Shown here piece after piece: positions 8,429 through 17,333 of a stretch of DNA of 64,000 nucleotides (position 1 is its first letter; each line of letters opens with the position of its first letter). This DNA is from CAVYXA01 sp963846775. GTDB lineage: Bacteria > Verrucomicrobiota > Verrucomicrobiia > Chthoniobacterales > UBA10450. The notes beneath the pieces are model-generated. The model had not been told where the DNA came from and made no database searches. It saw only the letters and a list, made by a program, of their open reading frames with translations. Made by a program: the position numbers and the translations under genes. The stretch covers positions 124,001 to 188,000 of the forward strand of contig CAWJXB010000004.1 of NCBI GenBank assembly GCA_963846775.1. Direction: 5' to 3'.

Positions 8429-9073
8429 TTACTGTCCCTTGGACGCCCTATCTCCCTCTTTGATCGCATCCGCTTCGCTCACGTACTTCCCCTTCTTAGT
8501 CGCGCCGTAAAAACGAGACCCTTCCTTATGATAAACGTGTGTCTCGGTATTGACCCATACCAGCCCATGTCCGCCGCCCGGTGCTGGAGTAGCAGTACTC
8601 GCGGCTGCGGTCTTTGTTTTCGCGGAACCAGTGGTCGTGGCAGGCGCTGCGGAAGGCGAGGGGTTGGCTGAACTCTTCGGTTTAAAAAAGTCAGCAATGG
8701 TCTTCTTCGTCGGGGATGACGACGGAGTCGCCGTCGGTGAAACGGCAGCTGCCGCCTTTCCTCTGTGACCGTGTTTCTCCGCAGGCGAAGGTGATGCCTC
8801 AGTTGTTGCAACCGGCGAGGGTGTAGTCGCAGCGGTCGTCTTTTTCGTTTTGCGAGTGTGCTTCTCCGCGGGTGAGGGTGACGCCTCAGTTGCCGCAGCC
8901 GGTGAGGCACTGCTTGTGGCAGCAGATGAGGCCGTGCTGGTTGCATCAGTTTTCTTATGAGAACGATGTTTTGCCGGCGACGGCGATGCCGTGGGTGAAG
9001 GCGATTGAGCGTTTACGATGCAAGTAGCTGCAAGGCCAATCGCTAATAAGAAGGCGAGAAGTTTGGTGCGCAT
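8429..9073 (-). CDS. Secreted Ala/Ser/Pro-rich repeat protein
   Basis: A 214-residue secreted protein. A signal peptide (MRTKLLAFLLAIGLAATCIVNA) is followed by about 140 residues of low-complexity Ser, Pro, Ala, Thr and Lys sequence with two copies of EASPSPAEKH. A compact C-terminal module has GLVWVNTETHVYHKEGSRFYGATKKGKYVSE in outline, with Tyr, His and Gly spaced as in small domains at the ends of exported proteins. The basic linker suggests a surface or envelope-associated, perhaps nucleic-acid- or polyanion-binding role, but that is inference. Confidence 0.75.
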   Translation of the reverse strand: MRTKLLAFLLAIGLAATCIVNAQSPSPTASPSPAKHRSHKKTDATSTASSAATSSASPAAATEASPSPAEKHTRKTKKTTAATTPSPVATTEASPSPAEKHGHRGKAAAAVSPTATPSSSPTKKTIADFFKPKSSANPSPSAAPATTTGSAKTKTAAASTATPAPGGGHGLVWVNTETHVYHKEGSRFYGATKKGKYVSEADAIKEGDRASKGQ

Positions 9074-9197
9074 GAGCTGAAACCTAAACGACGAGCAGCG
9101 AGGTTGAAAAGCACAAAATGGCGAGGCGGAAATCTGAGAAGCTCGAAGTTAGAAGCCGCGGGGCAAGGAGCGAAATGAACGCCGAGCTGTCGCACGA

Positions 9198-10991
9198 TTA
9201 ACTTGGCAGCGGGAAGCGTCGCGTCAGTTCGCGGACTTTTTCGCGGACGGAGTTGAGGGCGTCGGCGTCAGTGCGTTTTTCCAATGCTTCCGCCAACAAA
9301 TCGGCGATCTCGAGCATTTCTTCTTCTTTCATCCCGCGGGTCGTGACGGCGGGCGTCCCAACGCGGATGCCGCCGGGTTTGAAGATCGGGTAAGTGTCGA
9401 ACGGGATGCCGTTTTTGTTTACGGTGATGCCGGCCCGATCGAGAACTTCCTGGGCCTCTTTGCCGTTGATTTCTTTCGGGCGAAGATCGACCAGCATGAG
9501 GTGGTTGTCGGTGCCGCCAGAGACGATCCGATAACCGTGCTTGGCTAAACCGGCGGCGAGCGCTTTTGCGTTCACGACGACTTGTCGTTGGTAGTCGCGA
9601 AATGAGGGCTGGAGCGCTTCGTGGAAACAAACGGCTTTCGCTGCGATTACGTGCATGAGCGGTCCGCCTTGCACGCCAGGAAACACGGTCGCATCAATCT
9701 GTTTGGCAAATTGCTCCTGACACATCACGATGCCGCCACGTGGGCCGCGCAAACTTTTGTGTGTCGTGGTCGTGACAAACTGCGCGTGGGGAATCGGACT
9801 GGGATGCTGACCACCGGCCACGAGCCCGGCAATGTGGGCCATGTCGATGAACAAGAGCGAGCCGACCGAATCAGCGATTTGGCGCAGCCGGGGAAAATCG
9901 ATTATTCTCGGATAAGCTGACGCGCCGGCAGTGATCATCGCCGGCTTCACTTCCTCGGCCTGTTTTTGCAGCGCGTCGTAATCGAGCTGCTCGGTCTTCT
10001 CGCTCACGCCGTACTGCGAAACGGTGTAAAACTTTCCCGAGAAATTCGCCGGATGCCCGTGCGTGAGATGGCCGCCATGGGCGAGATTCATGGCGAGAAT
10101 CTTGTCGCCCGGTTTTAGCATCGAAAAATAGACTGCCATGTTCGCTTGGGCACCGCTGTGCGGTTGCACATTCACGTGATCGCAGCCAAACAATCGCTTG
10201 GCGCGATCGATCGCGAGTTGCTCCGCAACATCGACATTCTCGCACCCGCCATACCAGCGTTTGCGCGGTAGGCCCTCGGCATATTTGTTCGTCAAGCAGC
10301 TGCCCTGAGCCTCCATTACCGCGCGACTGGTGAAATTCTCGGAGGCGATAAGCTCGATGTTCTCGCGTTGCCGTTTTTCCTCCGCCTGGATGGCATCGTA
10401 AATTTCGGGATCGACACGGCGAAGCGCACTTGACGATGACGAAGCCGTTCCGACCATTCCAGAGTCGGTGGGCTGGGGGAGATCACTCATAAGATAAGAA
10501 CCAGCGTGGGAACCGCGCGATGTCGGCGCGAGTTCGCCTTGTTCTACGAATGCCAGCACACTCGGTAAAGCGTTTTTGATGGTGCGCGCGCATTCTTCAT
10601 AAACCTCGCGGCCGAGCCCGATCGGGTCCGGGACATCGCGCCAGACGGTCGTTCCCGGTTCCTCAAATTCGCGCAGCAAATACGTTTTTTCGACTCCGTG
10701 CGGAAAGAGCAAATGAATGGTCTCGAGATGCGCCCCGGTCATCGCGAAAATGTGCGTGGCCCGTTCGACTAGCTCATTCGTGAGAGGCTGACTGCGAAAG
10801 CCGCTGATGTCCACGGCCTCCTCCTGGCAAACCTGAACCGCGTAAAGACTGGGCGGTTGCCCGTTCACGGCGTGCACGCCGGCAGAGGCCACTTCAATGT
10901 CCTTGCGATTGCCGATGAGGCGCTGGAAAAGCCCTTCCGCGATCGGGCTTCGACAAATGTTACCTGTGCAAATAAAGAGGACGCTTTTCAC
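9198..10991 (-). CDS. glyA: Low-molecular-weight phosphatase-serine hydroxymethyltransferase fusion
   Basis: One uninterrupted 597-codon frame holds two enzymes. Residues 1-150 form a low-molecular-weight protein tyrosine phosphatase, with the catalytic loop CTGNICRSP (Cys8, Arg14) and the general-acid segment DVPDP (about 119-123). Residues ~190-597 form serine hydroxymethyltransferase, which interconverts serine and glycine with tetrahydrofolate; the PLP lysine is Lys412 in TTTTHKSLRGPRGG. A ~40-residue Ser/Gly/Thr linker joins them. An internal ATG at 10490 could start a free GlyA, but I see no strong ribosome site before it, so both a fusion and two products are possible. Confidence 0.9.
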   Translation of the reverse strand: MKSVLFICTGNICRSPIAEGLFQRLIGNRKDIEVASAGVHAVNGQPPSLYAVQVCQEEAVDISGFRSQPLTNELVERATHIFAMTGAHLETIHLLFPHGVEKTYLLREFEEPGTTVWRDVPDPIGLGREVYEECARTIKNALPSVLAFVEQGELAPTSRGSHAGSYLMSDLPQPTDSGMVGTASSSSSALRRVDPEIYDAIQAEEKRQRENIELIASENFTSRAVMEAQGSCLTNKYAEGLPRKRWYGGCENVDVAEQLAIDRAKRLFGCDHVNVQPHSGAQANMAVYFSMLKPGDKILAMNLAHGGHLTHGHPANFSGKFYTVSQYGVSEKTEQLDYDALQKQAEEVKPAMITAGASAYPRIIDFPRLRQIADSVGSLLFIDMAHIAGLVAGGQHPSPIPHAQFVTTTTHKSLRGPRGGIVMCQEQFAKQIDATVFPGVQGGPLMHVIAAKAVCFHEALQPSFRDYQRQVVVNAKALAAGLAKHGYRIVSGGTDNHLMLVDLRPKEINGKEAQEVLDRAGITVNKNGIPFDTYPIFKPGGIRVGTPAVTTRGMKEEEMLEIADLLAEALEKRTDADALNSVREKVRELTRRFPLPS

Positions 10992-11185
10992 GGTAGTTCC
11001 GAGGCGCGGGGATGACTTTCCAACCTAGGGTTGAACTTGCCCAAGTCAATTTGCCGGGGCGATCAAGGAGTGACGGCTTCCGGCGAATCCGTCCTGTGGC
11101 GGACTGGAACATGAAGCCGCGCCTTTGGCGCCAAACACCTACGTCCGCAGGCGCTGATCACCATCGATCCGCGAATGGTGGAGAA

Positions 11186-11899
11186 TTATTTCTCCGCGGT
11201 AATTTTGATGTCCTTCGGCAATTCGAATAGCGCCGGATCGAAAGGCAACCCGGTTTCGTATTCTAAATAAGCCACCGCCATGTCCGGCCTACCATTTTTG
11301 GTTACCTCGATCCGAAGCGGCTTGTCGGTTAACGGGTCAAAAAACAATGTCACGTCGCGATCGCCACCTTTGGCGAGAAATGCTTTTGCCTCTTTATTGC
11401 CGATCTTGCGCATGCCGATCTCTTTCACCTGCGCCTGCCGCGCGAAGATCGCCTCCTTTCCAAATTCCAAGTCCAGAAAGGCGGCATCAGGCAGGTGAGA
11501 TGGTTGCGACCAGATAATGTAGCGGTGCACGCTAAAGTCTGGTCCCTTATCGAGCGTGTGAATGGCGGTGTGATCGACGAGGTTAACAAACCACGCATCC
11601 GGCTCGCTCGTGATCTGCAACATACGGTTCTTTTGGGCCGGATCTGATGACTGCTCGAGTCGTTCGTACTTGTCGCCTGCGCGATAAATCGTGTTGACCT
11701 GGGCGTCCGGCGAATTGGGGGCAATCCTCGGCCCGAAATAGCGGCAAACGATCTTCGTCATCTTCGACTGACTTTGTGGCGCCAGGTCCTGCGCTAAACC
11801 TGTTAGCGTTAATGCCAATGAAACGGCCGCCGTCAGCCACGTCCGGACAGTCGGACCGCTGACGACGCAGCGAAGAGCAACGTTTGATGGTGTATTCAT
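11186..11899 (-). CDS. Secreted protein of unknown function
   Basis: A 237-residue exported protein with an N-terminal hydrophobic segment (TWLTAAVSLALTLTGLAQ) after a basic start. The mature part has YRAGDKYERLE, DAWFVNLVDHTAIHTLDKGP, DVTLFFDPLTDKPLRIEVTKNG and a final YLEYETGLPFDPALFELP, a pattern like lipoprotein-sorting (LolA/LolB-like) or related beta-sheet proteins that bind lipid. I do not recognise a named family. It lies just downstream of the YacL/Mla run on the same strand. Confidence 0.7.
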   Translation of the reverse strand: MNTPSNVALRCVVSGPTVRTWLTAAVSLALTLTGLAQDLAPQSQSKMTKIVCRYFGPRIAPNSPDAQVNTIYRAGDKYERLEQSSDPAQKNRMLQITSEPDAWFVNLVDHTAIHTLDKGPDFSVHRYIIWSQPSHLPDAAFLDLEFGKEAIFARQAQVKEIGMRKIGNKEAKAFLAKGGDRDVTLFFDPLTDKPLRIEVTKNGRPDMAVAYLEYETGLPFDPALFELPKDIKITAEK

Positions 11900-11916
11900 C
11901 TTGTCAGATTAGTCGC

Positions 11917-12918
11917 TCAACTTTCCTTGAGCTCGGCAAAAATCAATCGCCCGGCGCTCGTTTGCAGCGCGCTCGAGACGGTCGCTTTTACGGTATGGCC
12001 AAGGCGGGCCCGTGCGTGGTTCACGACAATCATTGTCCCGTCGGGCAGATAACCGATCGCCTGATGCGGTTCGCGTCCTTCTTTAACAAGGTGGAGCTCG
12101 ATTTCGTCGCCGGCGAGGACAACTGGCCTAAGCGCCCGGGTCAGATCGTTCAGGTTGAGCACGGAAACTTCCTGAAGGCGCGCCACCTGGCCAAGGGCAG
12201 CGTCGTTCGTTAGCAAACGCGCTTGTAAAACTTTAGCAGCACGGACGAGCCGGGTATCAATGGGTGTATCACTATCGCTGCCGCTTTCATGGATGGTCAG
12301 CTCCGTGTCGTGTGAGTTTTGCAGTTGATTCAAAATGTCCAAGCCGCGCCGGCCGCGCTCGCGTTTGATCGAATCGGGCGAATCGGCCAGCGTTTGCAAT
12401 TCATCCAACACAAATCGCGGCACCACCAGCGAACGACTCAGAAATCCGGTCGCACACAGATCCGCGATCCGCCCATCGATGATGACGTTGGTGTCGACCA
12501 AGAGCGGCTCGTGCTGCGTCGTTTGGCGAGCGAAACGGACGTAGGGAATGACGAGCGAGAATTCGTCGCGATTGCTCCGCATCGCCAGCATCATGCCGAG
12601 ATAAGCGAATGCGGTATAAACGATTAGGCCAACGGTCCATTGAATCACGTCGCTCTGATAACGGAGCACCTCGGAGGCAATGAGTAGCTTCGCGAACAGC
12701 AATCCGACCAGAAGGCCAAATGTTGCCGATGAAAATGCACGGAGCGAAAAGCCTTTGAGCAGGCGATCGACCAACACCATGACAAAGCCGAAGACGGCGC
12801 CCAGAGCGGCCCCCGGCCAGGTGGTTTGCTGAAGCTCCGATGAGGTCATCGCGCCGATCAGGGCGCAAAAGGTTATAAAAAGAACTCGCAGCAGATTGAC
12901 CGTGAAGAGCGGCGTCAT
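11917..12918 (-). CDS. YacL-type PIN-TRAM domain membrane protein
   Basis: A 333-residue protein with four N-terminal transmembrane segments (residues ~5-115), then a PIN nuclease domain starting LLVDTNVIIDGRIADLC with acidic residues in DTN, VLDELQ and LLTNDAALG, then a C-terminal TRAM domain (YLPDGTMIVVNHARARLGHTV). This is the YacL architecture; such proteins are putative membrane-tethered RNases. The start overlaps the mlaD stop by 4 bp, so it is translated with the Mla lipid-transport genes. Confidence 0.9.
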   Translation of the reverse strand: MTPLFTVNLLRVLFITFCALIGAMTSSELQQTTWPGAALGAVFGFVMVLVDRLLKGFSLRAFSSATFGLLVGLLFAKLLIASEVLRYQSDVIQWTVGLIVYTAFAYLGMMLAMRSNRDEFSLVIPYVRFARQTTQHEPLLVDTNVIIDGRIADLCATGFLSRSLVVPRFVLDELQTLADSPDSIKRERGRRGLDILNQLQNSHDTELTIHESGSDSDTPIDTRLVRAAKVLQARLLTNDAALGQVARLQEVSVLNLNDLTRALRPVVLAGDEIELHLVKEGREPHQAIGYLPDGTMIVVNHARARLGHTVKATVSSALQTSAGRLIFAELKES

Positions 12919-13829
12919 GGGCGCTCTCCGCCGCGCCGGGCCGGCTTCGTTTGCTCGCCGCCGGTCGTGTCGATCTTCGCTGCGCTGTCACGATAAAAAA
13001 GCACGCCGTGCTTGCGCAAATTGTAAACGAGAGCGCGCAGATTATCAGCCAGCGCCTTGTCGCCGAGGAGCGCGCCTAACAAACCCTTGCCCTCGGTCGC
13101 TTCGCGAAAAACCTGCGTCGCCACTTGCACCGTTTTCCGCGCATCGGTCATCACCCGTTGCAGATCATCGGCGGCTTTGTTTGCCGAACTCATGGTGGAA
13201 TCGGCCTTGGCCAAAACGCCGTCGAGTTTCTTGGAAGATTCCGCCAGCGTGCCGGTCGCGGCGTTCAAATGTTCGACGCTTGCCTTCAGATTTTCCAGGT
13301 TCGCGTCGGACAACGCCTGGTGATTCAACCGGACCACAGTCTCATCGATGTTTTGCACCGCTTTGCGCATGTCGATTGCCAACGCACCGCCTTCGCGAGT
13401 GAGATCGTCCATGCCGGTCTGACGCGCGCCCTCCACCTCCGCGCCTTTGGGGAGAAATTCGGTCGGCTGGCCCGGGGGCAACGTCACGCTAACGAATCGA
13501 TCGCCGAGCAGCCCCGAGCTGCCGACTTCAAACTTACTCGCCTTCGGGATCTTCACGTAATCGTAAATCCGCAACGGCACTGCTACGCCATGACCTTCGC
13601 GGACGAGCCTCGGTCCGCCCGAGACATGCCCGATCCGCGCCCCGGCCAGCAAAACATCGGAGCCTTTTAAGAGGCCGCTGGCATCGGTGAATCGGACAGT
13701 GATCGGGTAATAACTTTTGAAGCCTTCGCCGAGCCGGCCGAACTCCACCACCAACGCCGCCAGCATCAACAGCCCAACAAAGACGAACGCGCCCACCTTA
13801 AATTCCAAACCGCGCTCATGTCGATTCAT
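12915..13829 (-). CDS. mlaD: MlaD-type MCE-domain lipid transport protein
   Basis: The substrate-binding MCE subunit of an ABC lipid transporter of the Mla type. A single N-terminal membrane anchor (VGAFVFVGLLMLAALVVEF) is followed by the MCE domain (YPITVRFTDASGLLKGSDVLLAGARIGHV), then a long helical region (~residues 125-270) with NIDETVVRLN and NAATGTLAESSKKLDGVL. ATG 13829 precedes the anchor. It sits between mlaF and the YacL-type gene. The basic tail ends in RRGGERP. Confidence 0.92.
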   Translation of the reverse strand: MNRHERGLEFKVGAFVFVGLLMLAALVVEFGRLGEGFKSYYPITVRFTDASGLLKGSDVLLAGARIGHVSGGPRLVREGHGVAVPLRIYDYVKIPKASKFEVGSSGLLGDRFVSVTLPPGQPTEFLPKGAEVEGARQTGMDDLTREGGALAIDMRKAVQNIDETVVRLNHQALSDANLENLKASVEHLNAATGTLAESSKKLDGVLAKADSTMSSANKAADDLQRVMTDARKTVQVATQVFREATEGKGLLGALLGDKALADNLRALVYNLRKHGVLFYRDSAAKIDTTGGEQTKPARRGGERP

Positions 13830-13862
13830 TGGTGTCACTGTCCACCGCAAAACGTTTCGCCG

Positions 13863-14639
13863 TCAACCATTGTGTGCATGAGCATTCCCGTTGGAACGCC
13901 CATGGAGAAAATCCTGAATCACCGTATCCGGCGATTCCTTCAGCTCGGCTGGTGTTCCCTGAAAATAAATTCTGCCCTCATGCAAATACGCGATCCGGTC
14001 GCCGACGTGAAAGGCGCTTTGCATGTCGTGGCTCACGACAATGCTCGTGATGCCGAAGCGTTGCTGAAGCCGCCGGATCAAACGATTAATGCTGTCCGCC
14101 ACGACTGGATCGAGCCCGGACGTGGGCTCATCGTAGAGGACGCAGGACGGCCGCCGAATAATCGCGCGGGCCAGACCAACGCGCTTTTTCATTCCGCCAC
14201 TAAGATTCACCGGCATCTTGTCGTGCTCGCCCTCCATCTCCATCACCTCGAGCATCTCATCCACTTTCGCGCGCAAAACTTTCGGGTCTCGGACGCCGGC
14301 TTCGCGCAACGGAAACGCGATGTTTTCCTCTACCGTCATCGAATCGAACAACGCGCCGCCTTGAAAAAGAATTCCAACCTTTTCCCGAATCGCTGCCAGA
14401 TCGCGCTCATTCATCCCAACGATGTTCTGATTGTCGACCCAGATTTCGCCCGCGTCGGGCCTCATCAGGCCGATAAGATGTTTCAGGAGTACGCTTTTTC
14501 CTCCGCCGCTGCGACCGATGATGACGAGAGTTTCGCTTTTCTCCACATCCAGATCCACTCCACGCAAAATCTCCTGCGCGCCGATCTTTTTCGTTAGCGA
14601 CCGCACATTGATCATCCGCTGAAGACTATGGCCAGCCAT
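13863..14639 (-). CDS. mlaF: MlaF-type ABC transporter ATPase
   Basis: The cytoplasmic ATPase of the Mla lipid transporter, 258 residues. Walker A is GRSGGGKS, the signature is NLSGGMKKRVGLARAI, Walker B is CVLYDEPTSGLDP, and the switch His is in VVSHDM. FQGGALFDSMTVEENIAFPLRE is typical of MlaF. It is flanked by mlaE and mlaD in an operon. All catalytic motifs are intact. Confidence 0.95.
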   Translation of the reverse strand: MAGHSLQRMINVRSLTKKIGAQEILRGVDLDVEKSETLVIIGRSGGGKSVLLKHLIGLMRPDAGEIWVDNQNIVGMNERDLAAIREKVGILFQGGALFDSMTVEENIAFPLREAGVRDPKVLRAKVDEMLEVMEMEGEHDKMPVNLSGGMKKRVGLARAIIRRPSCVLYDEPTSGLDPVVADSINRLIRRLQQRFGITSIVVSHDMQSAFHVGDRIAYLHEGRIYFQGTPAELKESPDTVIQDFLHGRSNGNAHAHNG

Positions 14640-14661
14640 ACTTCGTCACTCCAATACTCCG

Positions 14662-15459
14662 TCACTGATACCCCGCCGGGAAAATAATATTGAGGCCCAT
14701 CGTGAGAAAGAAATTCGACACCAGCACGGCGAGCGACGCATTCACGACCGCTTCGGTCGTCGCCCGCCCGACGCCCACGGCGCCCTCGCGCGCGGTCAGA
14801 CCCTTGTGACAACTGATAAAGACAATGAGAAGAGCAAAGCAAAAAGCTTTCGTTAGGCCCATGGTAATGTCGCGGGAGTGCGTCCAGCGCACCATGTTTG
14901 CCACGTAGTAAGTGCCCTTGATTCCGAGCAGATGGATGGACACGAAATAACCGGTCGCGATGCCAAAGGCGATGCACTCGGCTACCAGCAGCGGCATCGA
15001 AATCATGATCGCCAGCGTGCGCGGGACAACCAGATAATCGATTGGATGCACCGCCAGCGCACGTAACGCATCGATCTGCTCGGTCACTTTCATCGTACCG
15101 ATCTCGGCCGACATGGCTGCACCGACGCGGCCGCTTACCATTAATCCGGTCAAGACCGGCGCGAGCTCGCGGCAGAGCGACACCGACACGAGCGCGCCGA
15201 CGGCCGATTGCATCCCGAGTTTGTTAAATTGAAAAAAAGCCTGAGCGGCAAAGACCGCTCCGGTAAATCCGCCCGTGATCACCACGACAAGCTGCGAAAG
15301 CAACCCGATCTCGACGATCTGATTTAGAAATAATTTCCAGCGCAGCTTGCGCGAGAAGATCGACCGGGCCGTCTCCACCGCGAGCATCACCAGCTCGCCC
15401 AGATATTGGCAGGAGGCGAGGACTGGTCTTCCAAGCGCGTTAAATAAGCGAGTAAGCAT
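14662..15459 (-). CDS. mlaE: MlaE-type ABC transporter permease
   Basis: The membrane permease of the Mla-type phospholipid transporter, 265 residues with about five transmembrane segments. Recognisable blocks are GGFTGAVFAAQAFFQFNKLG, SLCRELAPVLTGLMVSGRVGAAMSAEIGTMKVTEQIDALRALAVHP in outline, and GAVGVGRATTEAVVNASLAVL. It is the first gene of mlaE-mlaF-mlaD-yacL. The spacer to mlaF contains a TGGAGT-type repeat. Confidence 0.95.
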   Translation of the reverse strand: MLTRLFNALGRPVLASCQYLGELVMLAVETARSIFSRKLRWKLFLNQIVEIGLLSQLVVVITGGFTGAVFAAQAFFQFNKLGMQSAVGALVSVSLCRELAPVLTGLMVSGRVGAAMSAEIGTMKVTEQIDALRALAVHPIDYLVVPRTLAIMISMPLLVAECIAFGIATGYFVSIHLLGIKGTYYVANMVRWTHSRDITMGLTKAFCFALLIVFISCHKGLTAREGAVGVGRATTEAVVNASLAVLVSNFFLTMGLNIIFPAGYQ

Positions 15460-15783
15460 CGTCTTGGAAAGGCGTGAGACGTGAGAGGTGAGAAGTGAGA
15501 AGGGAATACAAAGCCGTGATCAACCTCTCACGTCTCACTTTTCACTCCCCATCAATCTAAGGTGCGCCGCAACCGATGCAACGCCCTTTCCATGCCGGAC
15601 CGCCGTTTGGGTAGAGGGGACGGCTTGTTAGTCTGAGCGAAGACCCTCACCTTAATCCTCTCCCGGGAGGGAGAGGCGGACGCGAAACGCCAGGTGAGGG
15701 TTGCTGCGGCACAACGCCCTTTTCCATGACGAGTCGCCGTTTGCGCCGCGAACAAAGCTGCGTAAAGGAGTGTCGATCTTGCG
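15460..15783. repeat. Intergenic spacer with two inverted repeats
   Basis: No gene in this 324-base divergent spacer. The first inverted repeat pairs a GTGAGACGTGAGAGGTGAG tract (15474-15504) with its complement, CTCTCACGTCTCAC-like (15524-15547). The second is bounded by ACCCTCACC (15643-15651) and GGTGAGGGT (to 15701), with an inner CCTCTCCC/GGGAGAGG. Either could stop or insulate transcription between mlaE and the lipoprotein gene. Confidence 0.65.
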
Positions 15784-16272
15784 ATGAAACGAGCCGCGCG
15801 ATTTTTCTTTCTGGGACTGATTGGCGCTTTCGTTCTGGCAAGCTGCGACACCGTTCCGCAAGGCATTCAGGCCGCAAAACTGGAAACGGCCCGACAGATC
15901 GCGGCGGAAGCGCCCGGCGATTACTTCATTGGCCGACGCTATTATAAACCGGACTTTAAGTTCTGGGGTTACGTCCGTCGGCCGGGCCAACCTTGGAGCG
16001 CATCGCAAATGGTGATGCTGAACGAAAAGGAAAAACTCGCCCCCGATCGAGAGCAGCGAAAGTTCGGGTTCGATAACAATTACGAGTACAAGCTTTTTGG
16101 CTATTTCAGCGGCGAACGCGTTTACGAACCGCCCAGTAACACGATTTACCCCGAGTTTGTCTTGAAGGGATACGAAGTAATCTCCACCAATCCGCCGCCG
16201 ATCTTCAAGAGCCAAATGGACGAGCGCGCACGAGCCGCCATGACGCGTTACACGATCGAAAAACCAGAATAA
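15784..16272 (+). CDS. Lipoprotein of unknown function
   Basis: A 162-residue predicted lipoprotein. The signal peptide ends in a lipobox LASC at about residues 18-21 (FVLASCDTVP). The mature part is rich in aromatic residues: GDYFIGRRYYKPDFKFWGYVRRPG, LFGYFSGERVYEPPSNTIYPEFVLKGYEVIS. No domain is recognised. It is upstream of xerC but separated by an inverted repeat. Confidence 0.78.
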   Translation: MKRAARFFFLGLIGAFVLASCDTVPQGIQAAKLETARQIAAEAPGDYFIGRRYYKPDFKFWGYVRRPGQPWSASQMVMLNEKEKLAPDREQRKFGFDNNYEYKLFGYFSGERVYEPPSNTIYPEFVLKGYEVISTNPPPIFKSQMDERARAAMTRYTIEKPE

Positions 16273-16398
16273 ATGACGAATGACGAATGACAGAATGACG
16301 AAGGAAATCCGAATGACGAATGACGAGGCGCCTGTTAAGCGGCCGATTTGTCATTCGTGCTTCGTCATTAATCCGTCATTCGTCATTCGTCATTCGTG
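16273..16398. repeat. ATGACGA-type inverted repeat before xerC
   Basis: A tract of ATGACGA units (16273-16325) is followed by the complementary TCATTCG units (16351-16396), giving an imperfect hairpin. In the xerC frame it would encode an artefactual Phe-Val-Ile-Arg-His-rich N terminus, which is why the xerC start is placed after it. Confidence 0.8.
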
Positions 16399-16403
16399 CC
16401 GTG

Positions 16404-17288
16404 ATGGCTCGCGATCTCCTTGCGGAGGAATTCCTGCGTTATCTCACGGTGGAGCGCAACGCTTCTCCCCGCACGTTGAAGGCCTACCGAAAAGCTCTGG
16501 ACGCTTTCCGCGGCGAACAGAAAACGCCGTGGAAGAAATGCACGGCCGACGATTTCCGCACTTATCTCTTTTCGCTCATGAAACGCGAGCAGGCCCGCTC
16601 GTATGTCCGGCTGCAATTTTCTGCGCTTCGGACTTTTTACCGGTTCCTGGCTGAACGAAAAAAGCTCGCGCGTGATCCGGTGCGCGAGCTGCGACTGCCG
16701 AAGATCGACAAGAAACTCCCGCTCGTCCTCACCCGCGGCCAGATCGAGGAACTGCTGGCCGCGCCGCTCAAGATCGACAAACAAAACGCCGCGCCCGAGT
16801 GGATGCCGCAGCGCGATGCCGCGATCATGGAACTTTTTTATTCCAGTGGTCTGCGCTTGAGCGAGTTGGCCGCGCTCAACGTCGCCGATGTCGATCTTTA
16901 CACCGAATCGGTGCGCGTTTTCGGCAAAGGCCGGAAAGAGCGGGAATGCCCGGTCGGATTGCCGGCGCTGGACGCGATCCAGCGCTATCGCGCCGGGGCC
17001 AATGTCCATACCGGACCGCTCTTCATCAACAAATCGCGGAAACGAATTTCGCCGCGCTCGATCTGGCTCGTGCTGAAACGGTATCTGCGCCATACCTCGA
17101 TCCCGATCTCGATCAGCCCCCACAAACTCCGGCACAGTTTCGCCACCCACCTGCTCGACCGTGGCGCCGACCTGCGCAGCGTCCAAGCTTTGTTGGGCCA
17201 CGCCAGTCTTTCCACCACGCAAATCTACACCCACGTCACCGTCGAGCGCCTGAAGAAAGCCTACGCCGATGCGCATCCGCGCGCGTGA
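16404..17288 (+). CDS. xerC: XerC/XerD-type tyrosine recombinase
   Basis: A 294-residue site-specific recombinase of the Xer type, which resolves chromosome dimers. The N-terminal SAM-like domain has YLTVERNASPRTLKAYRKAL. The catalytic residues are in place: Arg151 (SGLRLSEL), Lys175 region (FGKGRKER), His240 and Arg243 (HKLRHSFATHLL), His266 (LLGHASLSTTQIYTH) and Tyr275. Size and context suggest the housekeeping Xer rather than an integrase. ATG 16404 follows directly after the repeat. I cannot tell XerC from XerD. Confidence 0.9.
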   Translation: MARDLLAEEFLRYLTVERNASPRTLKAYRKALDAFRGEQKTPWKKCTADDFRTYLFSLMKREQARSYVRLQFSALRTFYRFLAERKKLARDPVRELRLPKIDKKLPLVLTRGQIEELLAAPLKIDKQNAAPEWMPQRDAAIMELFYSSGLRLSELAALNVADVDLYTESVRVFGKGRKERECPVGLPALDAIQRYRAGANVHTGPLFINKSRKRISPRSIWLVLKRYLRHTSIPISISPHKLRHSFATHLLDRGADLRSVQALLGHASLSTTQIYTHVTVERLKKAYADAHPRA

Positions 17289-17333
17289 TTAATTATTCGA
17301 GTGTCAGACAGTGGCACATTCTCCACGAAAGCG

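Noticed and set aside
16273..16398. CRISPR array or tandem phage repeat
   Set aside because: Units are short, degenerate and paired as inverted arms, with no spacers of regular length and no cas genes.
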